From: Streptomyces cathayae
GTDB lineage: Bacteria; Actinomycetota; Actinomycetes; Streptomycetales; Streptomycetaceae
Direction of reading: 5' to 3'
DNA length: 64,000 nucleotides
NCBI RefSeq assembly: GCF_029760955.1
Contig: NZ_CP121683.1
Span: forward strand, 1-64,000
Position 1 is the stretch's first letter; each line of letters begins with the position of its first letter. The notes under the pieces are model-generated. The model made no database searches. It saw only the letters and a list, made by a program, of their open reading frames with translations, and was not told the DNA's origin. The position numbers and the translations under genes are program-made. Below are positions 25,633 through 34,254 of the stretch, one piece after another.

Positions 25633-25649
25633 TGTCGTATGCTACGACA
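25633..25649. promoter_or_regulatory. Palindromic operator in divergent promoter
   Basis: TGTCGTA-TGC-TACGACA, a perfect 7-bp palindrome with 3-nt spacer, between the mazG-like gene and the acp-xre-immA operon. Further TGTCG/CGACA half-sites flank it (25624-25630, 25681-25690). The XRE regulator of the operon is the obvious candidate ligand, with the ImmA/IrrE peptidase as its likely inactivator. Confidence 0.55.
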
Positions 25650-25705
25650 GCGTCGTTGGCAATACAGACGATTGGGGAGAGTTGTCGGACACAGACACAC
25701 CGAGC

Positions 25706-25966
25706 ATGGACGACATCACCTCGGTCGTCATCGACTTCCTCGCCGAGCACGAGGGCGTCTCGCCCGACGAGCTCCGTTCTGAACTGGAGCAGGACGGTCG
25801 GGAGTTACCCGTGGACTCGCTTCTGGTGGTCGAGATTCTCACGCGTATTGAGGAGCGTTACCACGTCGCCATTCCCGCAGACCGGGAAGCGGCCCAGGCC
25901 ACCCGGTCGGTGCGGGCATTCGCCGCGGCGGTACTGGACGCCATCGTTGAAAGGCAGCAGTCATGA
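25706..25966 (+). CDS. Acyl-carrier-protein-like protein
   Basis: 86 aa, the normal ACP size. The phosphopantetheine attachment motif is D37-S38-L39 in PVDSLLVVEILTRIEERY, the four-helix ACP pattern with helix II starting at the Ser. ACPs carry acyl or aminoacyl thioesters. No partner synthase, adenylation domain or ligase is near. The ATG at 25706 is used; a TTG at 25682 lies just after GGGGAGA (25674-25680), so translation may start there and add eight residues. The stop overlaps the XRE gene (ATGA). An ACP inside a regulator/nucleotide-enzyme operon is odd. Confidence 0.7.
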   Translation: MDDITSVVIDFLAEHEGVSPDELRSELEQDGRELPVDSLLVVEILTRIEERYHVAIPADREAAQATRSVRAFAAAVLDAIVERQQS

Positions 25967-26367
25967 CCCCTCCCCCGGACAACCGGGACCGTGACCCTGA
26001 GCTGGTCCGGCTCGGTGAACGGCTGAAGAAGACCCGCGACTACCTGAACATGTCCCAGCAGTTCGTCTCAGACTCCACAGGTATCCCCCGCTCGGCCATC
26101 AGCGACATCGAGCGCGGCGAGCGGCGGGTGGACAGCCTGGAGTTGAAAAAACTGGCGCGCCGGTACCGGCAGCCGGTCGCCTACTTCCTGGCCGAGGAGA
26201 AGGACGCCGACGCCGGCGAGTACTCGCTGGCCGGTCTGCCGCGGGCGCTGGCCCAGCTCACCGACGGGGATGCAAAGACCGTGCTGGAGTTCGCCGAGTA
26301 CCTCACGCTGCGACGCGCGGCAGAACGCGAGGAACAGGACGCCGACGGCGGGAGTCCGACCGCGTGA
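25963..26367 (+). CDS. XRE-family transcriptional regulator
   Basis: 134 aa. Residues ~15-70 form a lambda-repressor-type HTH (RLGERLKKTRDYLNMSQQFV, STGIPRSAISDIERGERRVD, KKLARRYRQPVAYFL). The C-terminal ~60 residues are helical and probably for dimerisation or contact with the peptidase. It overlaps the genes on both sides by 4 nt. XRE plus ImmA/IrrE is a standard derepression pair: the peptidase cleaves the repressor on an inducing signal. Likely binds the palindrome at 25633-25649. Confidence 0.85.
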   Translation: MTPPPDNRDRDPELVRLGERLKKTRDYLNMSQQFVSDSTGIPRSAISDIERGERRVDSLELKKLARRYRQPVAYFLAEEKDADAGEYSLAGLPRALAQLTDGDAKTVLEFAEYLTLRRAAEREEQDADGGSPTA

Positions 26368-27260
26368 ACTGGGCCCTAGCACACCGGATTGCCTCGATCG
26401 CAGCCATTCAGGCACACCGCGACCTCAGCATCGATCGCACGCAGTACGTCCACGTGCACCGGGCGCTCGGGGCAGCGGACGTGATCGGGATGGCGCAACC
26501 GATGCCCCGGCTGTTCGGCGTGTACTTCTCCCCAGCCGACAAGGGACCGGCCGTGATGCTGAATGCCTCGCTGAACGCGGTCACTCAGCGGCACACGGCC
26601 GCACATGAGTTGGGGCATCACCGGCTGGGCCATCGCACTGCGGCGGATGAGGAGCTCGATCCCGCGCTGCGCTGGGGCAACGGCAACTGGCCCGAGGAGG
26701 AGAAGACGGCGGAGGCGTTCGCGGCGTGGTTTCTGATGCCTCTGCCAGCGGTGCGGGCGGCCCTGGGAAGGATCTGCGACGGCCGTCCGTCGTCTCCTGA
26801 GCATGTCTACCGGGTGGCGCGCGAGCTGGGTACGTCGTACGCCGGGACGGTACGCCACCTGGTGAACCTCCGGCTGCTGGATGCCGGCCGGGCCGGTCAG
26901 TGGGCCAAAATCCCCCCCGCCGGCCTGCGCAGCTCGCTGGCGGGCGGGGCCTCCCTGCCCGCCCAGGCCCAGGTGCACGTGGTCACGGCAGCCTCCGCGG
27001 AGCAGACCGTGTACGCCGACGCGGGTGATGTGCTGGTACTGCACCTGGAGAACGCTGTCTTCGACGTCCTGCCCAAGGGACTTGAGCCGTGGACCAGTGA
27101 CGGCGCGACGCCCCTGGCGAGCGCCGTAGTGACCGCCGAACTCCCCCCGAGCGAGCAGGGCCTGGTCGAGGTCATTGTGCCCTCGCACAGCCGTGCGCTG
27201 CGGCTGACAGTGGTGCGCGAATCTCCGCGCGCCGGGGTCGACGAGACCTGGCCCGCCTGA
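26364..27260 (+). CDS. ImmA/IrrE-family metallo-endopeptidase
   Basis: 298 aa. Zinc site HELGHH at 81-86, preceded by TQRHTAA and followed by the third ligand region EEEKTAEAFAAWFLMP (~110-125), as in IrrE/ImmA. The N-terminal part carries the usual MLNASLNAVTQR strand. The C-terminal ~110 residues form a beta-rich domain (VYADAGDVLVLHLENAVFDV) that may sense a ligand. Expected to cut the XRE repressor encoded immediately upstream. Confidence 0.85.
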   Translation: MNWALAHRIASIAAIQAHRDLSIDRTQYVHVHRALGAADVIGMAQPMPRLFGVYFSPADKGPAVMLNASLNAVTQRHTAAHELGHHRLGHRTAADEELDPALRWGNGNWPEEEKTAEAFAAWFLMPLPAVRAALGRICDGRPSSPEHVYRVARELGTSYAGTVRHLVNLRLLDAGRAGQWAKIPPAGLRSSLAGGASLPAQAQVHVVTAASAEQTVYADAGDVLVLHLENAVFDVLPKGLEPWTSDGATPLASAVVTAELPPSEQGLVEVIVPSHSRALRLTVVRESPRAGVDETWPA

Positions 27261-27302
27261 GCGAAGGCCCCCAGGATCACACCGTATGTATCAGGAGGAC
27301 TG

Positions 27303-28094
27303 ATGCACACCTTCACCGTGACCGAACGCGACGTCACCCAGGCCTGGGTCGCCGCCTGCAACAAGCTGGACCGCAAGGACAATCCGGACCGGACCGGCCT
27401 GCACACGGTAGTGCGCATCGCCGATCCGACGAGCGACGACCCGGCGTTCCGCGCCGAACTGGACCGGCTGCGCACCGCTCGCGGGCTCTGGTCGCTGGAG
27501 ACGGTGGCCAGCACGCTGTTTCCCGTAGCCCTGGCGGCACGGTGTGGAGGCCCAAGTGACCTCGCCGAACGCTACCGGCGGATGTATCCGGTACTCAAGC
27601 GGTACCCGGGCAACCGCCGCGGCACCTACTTCGGCCGCCTGGTGTCCTACCCCGCGGCGTCGAAGAACGGCGTCGACCAGCTCGGCACCGTCATCAGCCG
27701 ACTGCGGGCCCAGGCAGCGGGCACCAAGATAGCCGCCGCGTACGAGATCGACCTGGCCGCAGCCGTGGACGCGGAGGAGGAGACCGGCGCGGACCTGCTG
27801 GTCCACACCGCCGGGAAGGACAACAGCTACATCGGCTTCCCCTGCCTGAGCCACATCTCCCTCCAGCTGGACCGCGACCGGCGGGTGCACGCCGCGGCCC
27901 TGTATCGCAGCCACTTCATGTTCGAGCGCGCCTACGGCAACTACCTCGGCCTGGGCCGCCTGCTGGCCTACATCGCCGAGCAGGCCGAGCTGGCCTGCGG
28001 GACCCTGACCGTGGTGGCCGGCCACGCCCGACTGGACGGCCCCGTCACCCAGCTGCGCCGCCTGCTGACCGGCACCAGTCGCCTAGCGGCATGA
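27303..28094 (+). CDS. Thymidylate synthase-like protein
   Basis: 263 aa, near ThyA length. The C-terminal half keeps the ThyA fold: the nucleophile Cys in FPCLSHISLQLD (C181), then ALYRSHFMFERAYGNYLGL in place of the classical QRSxDxxLGxPFN, so the phosphate-binding Arg-Ser (202-203) and the pyrimidine-reading Asn (N213) are kept while the Asp after RS is lost, and a GHARLD strand near the end. The family includes dUMP and dCMP methylases and hydroxymethylases; phage members make 5-hydroxymethyl-dUMP for DNA modification. AGGAGG precedes the ATG by 5 nt. It follows immA by 42 nt and converges with the glycosylase-fold gene. Confidence 0.65.
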   Translation: MHTFTVTERDVTQAWVAACNKLDRKDNPDRTGLHTVVRIADPTSDDPAFRAELDRLRTARGLWSLETVASTLFPVALAARCGGPSDLAERYRRMYPVLKRYPGNRRGTYFGRLVSYPAASKNGVDQLGTVISRLRAQAAGTKIAAAYEIDLAAAVDAEEETGADLLVHTAGKDNSYIGFPCLSHISLQLDRDRRVHAAALYRSHFMFERAYGNYLGLGRLLAYIAEQAELACGTLTVVAGHARLDGPVTQLRRLLTGTSRLAA

Positions 28095-28137
28095 CGGCAG
28101 CCGCGGCACGGCGGGCCAGGCGGCTTACGCGGCAACC

Positions 28138-29169
28138 TCAATGCCCGGGCGGGCCGTTGAGCTGCCACTTGGGTGGGAACCAGGCCGGCATCGCATCGGC
28201 CTGCTGCCGGTAGGTCTGCTTGATGCGGCTGCGGCCGCTGATCCCGGCGATGTGCGGGTGGGCGACCCGGGCATACTTGTCGACCTCGCAGAACAAGTTC
28301 TGGCAGTCGATCAACTGCAGCGGGCGCCCGCGCAGTCCCGCAAAGGAAAGACCCAGGCGGGCGAAGTGCTCGTCCTGGGTGTCGGCCATGTAGCGGATGA
28401 CGTCCGCCTCGAGACCGTCGGCCGCCGGCCCGAAGCACTTGCGGATCCCGTCGCGCGCCCCGGGACCGGGGACGACGAAGTCCATCTCCGAAAACGTCAT
28501 GTCGTCCGCGTAGTTGAGGTCGATCACGAACTGGTAGGCCAGGAACGGCCCGATCGCCGGGAAGCCCAGGAGAACCTGGTAGGCGCCCTGCAGCGTCGGT
28601 GCGGACAGCACGCGCTGCGGTGCGTCCACCTTCATCATCATCTCCAGCAGCCGCAGGTGGTTCTGGTGCTTGCGCTGCTCCCCGAGCTGCGGCGGGGGCA
28701 CGATGTAGGCGGCCGAGTACAACCGCTGCCCTGCAGTGAAGGCCTGTGAGAGCACTCGGTTAAAGGCCCGGTAGTCGTAGGCGTCCCACCGCACCTCGCC
28801 CAGCGCGCCGTTCAGCAGCCGCCACGTCGAGGTCTTGTTGAAGATCTTGAACAGCAGAGTCCGGAAGAAGACTTCCTCCCATGCCTGGTCGCCCCGGTAG
28901 ATCACGCTGCCGATCAGGTCCTGGCTGACCCGGTCGGCGGCCCTAAAGCAGTTGGTGAAGCGGTATCGCTGCAGGATCGGATCGTCCGTGAACGGCCCCG
29001 TTCCCCCGGCCAGTCGCGCCTCGTAGACCTTCTGGCGCGCCGCCGCGAAGCGCCAGTAGGTATCGAACACCGGCGTCACAGTCAGCGTGCGGCCTGCCAC
29101 ACGGATCTCCCTCACAGGGTCGCGGTCTAAGACCCCTTGCTCTGGACGCTCTTGCAGCACCGTCACCAT
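28138..29169 (-). CDS. Alpha-glutamyl/putrescinyl-thymine pyrophosphorylase-like (HMUDK-helical) protein
   Basis: 343 aa. Helical N-terminus (FDTYWRFAAARQKVYEARL, RYRFTNCFRAADRVSQDLI), then a helix-hairpin-helix (LLGFPAIGPFLAYQFVIDL, ~200-218) followed by EMDFVVPGPGARDGI (~228-242), with the Asp in the position used by HhH-GPD DNA glycosylases. This is the pattern of the aGPT-PPlase/5-hmdU-kinase-helical family, described computationally as a DNA-glycosylase-fold group that handles pyrophosphorylated hydroxymethyl-uracil in phage hypermodified DNA. Next to a ThyA-like gene it supports a thymine-modification role. No P-loop kinase domain is present here. Confidence 0.65.
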   Translation of the reverse strand: MVTVLQERPEQGVLDRDPVREIRVAGRTLTVTPVFDTYWRFAAARQKVYEARLAGGTGPFTDDPILQRYRFTNCFRAADRVSQDLIGSVIYRGDQAWEEVFFRTLLFKIFNKTSTWRLLNGALGEVRWDAYDYRAFNRVLSQAFTAGQRLYSAAYIVPPPQLGEQRKHQNHLRLLEMMMKVDAPQRVLSAPTLQGAYQVLLGFPAIGPFLAYQFVIDLNYADDMTFSEMDFVVPGPGARDGIRKCFGPAADGLEADVIRYMADTQDEHFARLGLSFAGLRGRPLQLIDCQNLFCEVDKYARVAHPHIAGISGRSRIKQTYRQQADAMPAWFPPKWQLNGPPGH

Positions 29170-29217
29170 GGGCTCAATATATATTCAATATAGATACAGT
29201 GTCAGCGAGGGGGACGG
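29170..29217. promoter_or_regulatory. AT-rich divergent promoter
   Basis: A 25-bp A/T-rich block (about 29175-29199) contains two copies of TCAATATA and the palindrome AATATATATT, between the aGPT-PPlase-like gene and a small RHH gene. It can supply -10 elements in both directions. The repeats are suitable targets for the RHH protein encoded next door. Confidence 0.5.
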
Positions 29218-29505
29218 GTGGAATTGCTGTGGCAGCGTCCACGACGCAAGACGCTGGTCGACTGGCCGGAGGACGTGGACAGAAGGCTGGACGTCCTGGT
29301 CCGGGCCGCGGCCGCGGCCGGGGAGCAGACGTCGCGTTCACAGGTTCTGGCCGCACTCGTGACGGCGGCCGAGGTCCGTCCCGCCGTCATAGCCGAACTC
29401 CTCCACACCTACCGCCAGATGCCCGCCGAGGCTCTCGAGGTGGACAACCGTCGCGACGACCTGCCGCCCGTACGCTCTCCCGGACGCACCCGCGGCAGGA
29501 GATGA
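29218..29505 (+). CDS. Small ribbon-helix-helix-like protein
   Basis: 95 aa, GTG start with GAGGGGG about 6-12 nt upstream. Residues 11-55 read strand (KTLVDWP), helix (EDVDRRLDVLVRAAAAA), helix (TSRSQVLAALVTAAEV), as in RHH DNA-binding proteins. The tail is basic. Probably controls its own divergent promoter and hence the aGPT-PPlase-like gene. Confidence 0.55.
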   Translation: MELLWQRPRRKTLVDWPEDVDRRLDVLVRAAAAAGEQTSRSQVLAALVTAAEVRPAVIAELLHTYRQMPAEALEVDNRRDDLPPVRSPGRTRGRR

Positions 29506-30229
29506 CGACGAGTCGATCCTGTCTCCCACACGGGTCTGCCATTGATCCGGTCAACGCTGCGGACGCCACAAGGTCACGGCTGCATGCGCCGCCCTCTCAG
29601 CAGCCTGCCGGTTGGACATCCCGCAGACCTGGGCCGATCACTCAACGCCTTGGCCGCCGGTCCTGAAGGGGAACTGCTCTATTGGCCGCGCACGCTGGCC
29701 CATACGAACACACCGCCTACCGGCGGGCGGTCGGCATCGCATCGAGCGCCCGGCGGACGTCGCCCCCTCGCCGTCCGCGGATGCGAGTACCTGACGAACG
29801 TTGCCCCCGCGCCTGTCCGGCCGCGCCATCGTTGCCACGATGTCTGACCCTGCGGAGGGGACAGGATCACTTCCACGGGCGCTCTGCTGTCACGCAGTTG
29901 ATGGAGCTGACCTGCGCTCAGTGGTGCCTACTGAGGTTCCCGTGCACGGGGCGGGATTTGCGTGCTGGTGCTTCGGTACCACTGGGCTATGCGGTGCCCC
30001 GTCGGGCCGTGGCCAGCGGCGTGGAGACTTGCCGGTTCCCGCGAAGGGCGAGGTGGTGTGCGGGCACAAGCCCGCACACCACCTGCGCACTATTTCTGCC
30101 GACTGCCCCTGGACAGGACCTTGGAGGCACGGCTGAGCACGGAAGGCTGCCATAGCTTTGGGATAACGAGGCAGTGAAAACGCGCGCTCGAGCCGCCGGC
30201 AGGCGGACGGCGGGAAGGGGCGCCAGCAG
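29506..30229. other. Intergenic region with long hairpin, no gene supported
   Basis: 724 bases. A perfect 15-bp stem AGGTGGTGTGCGGGC (30051-30065) / GCCCGCACACCACCT (30070-30084) with a 4-nt ACAA loop looks like a strong terminator. Short frames on both strands are unconvincing. It may be a scar of a lost gene. Confidence 0.45.
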
Positions 30230-30502
30230 CTAGAAGATGACCAGCTTCTGGGGAGTGGCGTCGGGCGACTCCTGGACCGTGATCGATCCGCCCTGCTGGA
30301 GTACCTGCTCGATGTAGGCGTACACGGTCAGGGCCCGGTTAATGCTGTCGGTCTTACTGTCTCCGGTCAGCGCCACTGTCGCCTCCAGCGCCCTGGATGC
30401 TCTGCTCGTTAGGTTGACGGTGACCCGCTCCAGAGGGCTGGCTCCCCGCCCCGAAGCAGCTGGACGCCCTCCGTCAACGGTGGCGCCAGTAGTCCTGGAC
30501 AT
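30230..30502 (-). CDS. CopG/Arc-like RHH protein
   Basis: 90 aa. Residues ~25-72 read VTVNLTSRASRALEATVA, then TDSINRALTVYAYIEQVLQQ, the strand-helix-helix pattern of RHH regulators with the conserved Thr-Asp-x-Ile-Asn-x-Ala-Leu. The C-terminal tail ends PQKLVIF. The first ~25 residues are flexible. No toxin gene is adjacent, so it is an orphan regulator or partition-type protein. Confidence 0.6.
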   Translation of the reverse strand: MSRTTGATVDGGRPAASGRGASPLERVTVNLTSRASRALEATVALTGDSKTDSINRALTVYAYIEQVLQQGGSITVQESPDATPQKLVIF

Positions 30503-30984
30503 GAGTCTTCCTTCCCGCAGCCTTCGTTACCCGCAAGCACGCTCCAGACCTTCCCTCGATACGCACTCTGTATGTACAGAATGCTCCTCAAACTTGGCAG
30601 AGTCAAGCGAAGTGCAACACAGCCAAAGACCTCACCGAAAGCCCTTCCCGGATCCACCAGGTTCGCTCCGAAGAGGCCGCCAAACCTTCCGGAGATCGCC
30701 TCTGACGAGGCGCAAATCTACCGCACCAGCAGGCAGACCGCGAGTCTTCCCCAAAGGAACCATCCATTCCGTTTACCGGTTGCGCTTGAATAAATGCCAT
30801 GGCCATGCCATTTGCTCGTCGGAGGCGTGCAGCTTGCACACGCACATCACTCCCCATCTAACTGCATGATCATTACCTACTTGTGCAGCATTCAGTCAGA
30901 CATCACGCGCATGACTGTTAGGATCGTGGCGGGATAGCGAGGCGCTCGCCCACGCGGGCGCGTGAAAAGCGGAAGGGGCCGCCG
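30503..30984. other. Intergenic region, nothing firm
   Basis: 482 bases, less GC-rich than average at 30540-30900. No gene supported. It contains promoter-like sequence for both flanking genes (e.g. TACAGAATG near 30575, GTTAGGATCGTGG near 30917). Confidence 0.35.
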
Positions 30985-31395
30985 ATGGCGCGCCGTAAGC
31001 ACGTCGATCTGTCGAACGAGGAGCCCGGCCTGCGGGCCGAACCCGTGATCACCGGCCTGGAGACGATGGACCTCGAGGTAAGCCCCAAGCGGCTGCGCCT
31101 CCTGACCGCGATGCGCCACGACTCCCGCCTCGGTGCGGGCGCGGTCTCGCTTTTGCTCCTGGCCGCGATCCTCGGGTGCTCGGCCGGCATCGGTGCCCTG
31201 GCCCACTGGGTGGGCGTGGGCCCGGTGGGCTGCATGATCGCTGCCGGTGTGGCCGCGGTCGTGGCCATCGGGATGATCATCTTCGTCTTCACGAGCAAGG
31301 GCACCGACCGCGCTCCGGAGACCGGGCCCCCGGTCAGTGAACCGGCCGGGGCCCCCGGGGCCGGGAAGAAGGGCAAGAACGGCAAGCGCCGCTGA
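30985..31395 (+). CDS. Small two-TM membrane protein
   Basis: 136 aa. A soluble N-terminal ~50 residues is followed by two membrane segments (AGAVSLLLLAAILGCSAGIGAL at ~51-72 with one break, and GCMIAAGVAAVVAIGMIIFVF at ~82-102) and a flexible, basic C-terminus (GAGKKGKNGKRR). A perfect 20-bp terminator follows the stop, and GGAAGGGG lies 7 nt upstream of ATG. Function unknown. Confidence 0.65.
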   Translation: MARRKHVDLSNEEPGLRAEPVITGLETMDLEVSPKRLRLLTAMRHDSRLGAGAVSLLLLAAILGCSAGIGALAHWVGVGPVGCMIAAGVAAVVAIGMIIFVFTSKGTDRAPETGPPVSEPAGAPGAGKKGKNGKRR

Positions 31396-31410
31396 TAAGG
31401 CGCCAACCCG

Positions 31411-31454
31411 GCCGGTGGGGCCGGAGCAGCATCTGCTGCTCCGGCCCCACCGGC
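31411..31454 (+). terminator. Intrinsic terminator, 20-bp stem with T-run
   Basis: Perfect inverted repeat of 20 bp (31411-31430 and 31435-31454), 4-nt ATCT loop, followed by TTTT. It closely follows the stop of the membrane protein gene and is the strongest terminator in the window. Confidence 0.9.
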
Positions 31455-32248
31455 TTTTCCGGGCGCGCTGTCCACCGGACGCGACGGCGCCGGGCGGGCC
31501 CCTGGTTGCCGCGCCCGCCCGGACCGCGAACGGCAGTCATTCGAGACGATCGCCGCATGTGTGACAACTCTGTCCAACCTTCTGGCGTCAGAGGTACTCC
31601 CTCGGCGAGCAGGACCGCCAGCCGATCCGGACCGTCCTCGTCTTCCTCTCGCTGGAGCTCGCGATCGACTCGACGGACACCGGCGACGCGCTGAAGAGCA
31701 CCGCCTGCAGCCTTGAGGCAGGGGCCGGTGGCCGGATCTGGGTGAAGTGCGCGGTGGCTCCGTCGAGACGCCCACGGCCCGCACCGGCCTCGCCAGCCAG
31801 AGCACCCTGGCCCCTCGGCCGTGTCGGCGATGCAGCAGCACGGCCGGATGGCCCGCAGCCGAACGGAGAGGCGCCTCGTACCGTGGCTCTGCGAACTGGT
31901 CACCTCCCGTGCCCTGTTCGTCGTACCGGCCTTCTGGCGCAGTCGCGCAAATGTTTTCACACGTGAAGCACGAAGCGTCCTGCGCAGGAGCTCGCGGTCC
32001 CCCGGAGGTCACAGAGCTGCCGCCGGCGTGCCCCGTCCGGGCATCCGGCTCGATCTGTGGCCGGTGGTCCCGCACCCTCATCGGCTCGGCCTTCAAAGGC
32101 TTCTGGGAAGATGCGTTCCCGAGCTGTGGAGCGTGACCAGTCCCCCGGCACCGTCCTTGTAGGCATACCCGCCGCGCCGGCGGGCATCAAAAGCCCCTGT
32201 CGTGAAGTCGCAGTGGGGTGGTTGTCCGCTGACCGATATGTCGCTGTG
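31455..32248. other. Degraded region, no intact gene
   Basis: 794 bases. One plus-strand stretch at about 31570-31720 (WRQRYSLGEQDRQPIRTVLV, then FLSLELAIDSTDTGDALKST) looks like part of a once-coding sequence with no start or proper context. Family not recognised. Confidence 0.3.
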
Positions 32249-34033
32249 TCAGGGCGTGTCACTGAGCCAGTACGGGTCCCAGTGGCGCAGCAGCGGCCTG
32301 GTGGCTGTGGTGAACCGCAGACCCCGCGGTCCGTCGGCCCCTGCCTCGGGCATGTCGATGAGCCAGTCGAGGACGGTGTCCGCCAGCAGGTCCGGGCGAT
32401 CGACATCAGCAAGGAGATCCTGTGTTCCGCGGAAGTTGTAGGGCTGTGGCAGGGTGAGGCCCGCGCGCGTGGCATCCTCGATGATGTGGCGGCAGATGGC
32501 GTGCCAGCGGCCTTGGCCCCACCAGGAGTCGGTGTAGTTGGTGGAGCCGCCGATGGTCATCAGGATCAGCGTGGTCTCGGGGCCGAGCAGGTCGTGGTCG
32601 ATCTGGCGCCAGCGCCTGAGTTCCGCGGTAACGGTGGCGGCCACTTCTGTCCAGCCGACGCCGAACAGCGACTGGATGGTGGTCCCGTCGGGCAGGGCCC
32701 ACTGCGGGTCCATCAAAGCGTTCTCGATGCCGTCCCAGTCGATGCCCTCCACCGGGCAGACGTGCTGCTGAGTGACGCGGGTGACGGCGATGCTGACGCG
32801 TGCCATGAGCACGTCGGTTTCCAGGTGGTGGGCTTCGACTGCGGTGTTGTTGCGCCAGCACCAGGCGGCCACACCCAGCCCAGCCGCGTCCGGCACGATG
32901 TCGGGGGCGACATCGTGGCCGACCATACCGACCACCATGTCCAGGAAGGCACTCAGCCACTCGTTCTCGGTGACTTCCTTCAGTACGTCGGTCAAGGGCA
33001 GTTGTCGGTAGTCGGCGGCTGGCGTGAAGATCCGGCGGATGCGCCGCAGCGCGAATTCCTGCTTGGCTTCCTGGGGAGCAGTGTCAGCGACGCGGACGTG
33101 GGCAGCATCCAGCAGCCCTGCCTGACCTGCCACTCGGGCGACTGCGGTCACCGCGTCCTGCCCTGATGCTGCGACATCTATCTCAAGGATGTCGCCGGTC
33201 AGGGCGTAGGAGTCGGGCCAGTCCCCCGTCACATCGTCGAACGGCTGCAGGTACAGCACTTCCGCGTGCGGCCGGTACTCGGCGACCACGCATCCGTCCC
33301 CACGCCAGAGTTCCGCAAAAAGTGAAGCCCCCGTCTGCGGATCGAGGTCGCTGTCCCATTCTTCGGGCAGGTCGAAGCCTGCCCACTCCAGCGGCGCCAG
33401 CAGCTCGTGCAGACGCTCCACAAAGTGGCCCCACTCCTGGTCGGACAGCACCCCCTCGGTTTCCGTCTGATCAAACGCCGCGTGTGCGTTGCTGTCGCCC
33501 TCTGCGGGCAGCAACGGCGATGTGCCGGTGCTGGCCTGTCCCGTAGGCGGGGACATGGCTCCTAGCGTGGCCCACAGTTCCTCTGCTGTGTGGGCGTCGC
33601 GGTCGCGCTCTGCGGACCGGCACTGTGCGCACAGATAGCGGTACTCCTTGCCGAATCGTGCTGAAAAACGCGTTAGAGAGCGGACGTTGCCGCATTCCCG
33701 GCACGGTCCGCGACTGCTCTTGGGCCACCACAGCCACCACTCGCCGTCATAGTCGGCGGGCTTGGGCACCACTCCCCTGCTCACCAGTACGTTTGCCAAC
33801 CGGCGCAGGCAGCCGCCGTCGCGGTGGCGCAACGCACTGGCGTGGACGAGGTCGTGGGCAGCCAGCACGTCGGTGTCTGCGATGGTCTCCTCGTTTTCCA
33901 CCCGCCGGAGCACACCGAGGGCGGCGGCAAGATCTTTTATTCCGGCGGTCTGTGCGCCTGCGGGCCTACCGGGGCGTGAGGCAGCGGCTATGGCTGCCTC
34001 GAGGTCGGAGGGGGAAGGTGCCGGAAGCGTCAT
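32249..34033 (-). CDS. Hypothetical protein with zinc ribbon, 594 aa
   Basis: Not assigned. Residues ~110-136 hold a CxxC...CxxC zinc ribbon (CRECGN, then CAQCRS), preceded by YDGEWWLWWPKSSRGP. The rest is soluble and acidic, with Trp-rich segments and DITLILMTIGG-like strands near the C-terminus. It resembles Streptomyces hypothetical proteins of mobile regions, but I cannot name a family. It diverges from the zinc-ribbon/GIY-YIG gene at 34255. Confidence 0.5.
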   Translation of the reverse strand: MTLPAPSPSDLEAAIAAASRPGRPAGAQTAGIKDLAAALGVLRRVENEETIADTDVLAAHDLVHASALRHRDGGCLRRLANVLVSRGVVPKPADYDGEWWLWWPKSSRGPCRECGNVRSLTRFSARFGKEYRYLCAQCRSAERDRDAHTAEELWATLGAMSPPTGQASTGTSPLLPAEGDSNAHAAFDQTETEGVLSDQEWGHFVERLHELLAPLEWAGFDLPEEWDSDLDPQTGASLFAELWRGDGCVVAEYRPHAEVLYLQPFDDVTGDWPDSYALTGDILEIDVAASGQDAVTAVARVAGQAGLLDAAHVRVADTAPQEAKQEFALRRIRRIFTPAADYRQLPLTDVLKEVTENEWLSAFLDMVVGMVGHDVAPDIVPDAAGLGVAAWCWRNNTAVEAHHLETDVLMARVSIAVTRVTQQHVCPVEGIDWDGIENALMDPQWALPDGTTIQSLFGVGWTEVAATVTAELRRWRQIDHDLLGPETTLILMTIGGSTNYTDSWWGQGRWHAICRHIIEDATRAGLTLPQPYNFRGTQDLLADVDRPDLLADTVLDWLIDMPEAGADGPRGLRFTTATRPLLRHWDPYWLSDTP

Positions 34034-34254
34034 GGACGCAGCCTAAATCCCGCCGCTGACAACCGGGATGTCCGCAAGGCCTGGAGGACGCGCCTGGTCA
34101 GGAAGGATCTCCACTGCAGGACTTGCTTTTGCGTGACCTATGACGCCTGGGCGGCGCCTGCTGGTGGGCACCGCTCGGTCAGAGAAGGCATGTCGGTGCC
34201 GGCACGTACAGTCTCTGCGACGTTACGGGGCACGCCCAGGGGGTGGTCGCATTG

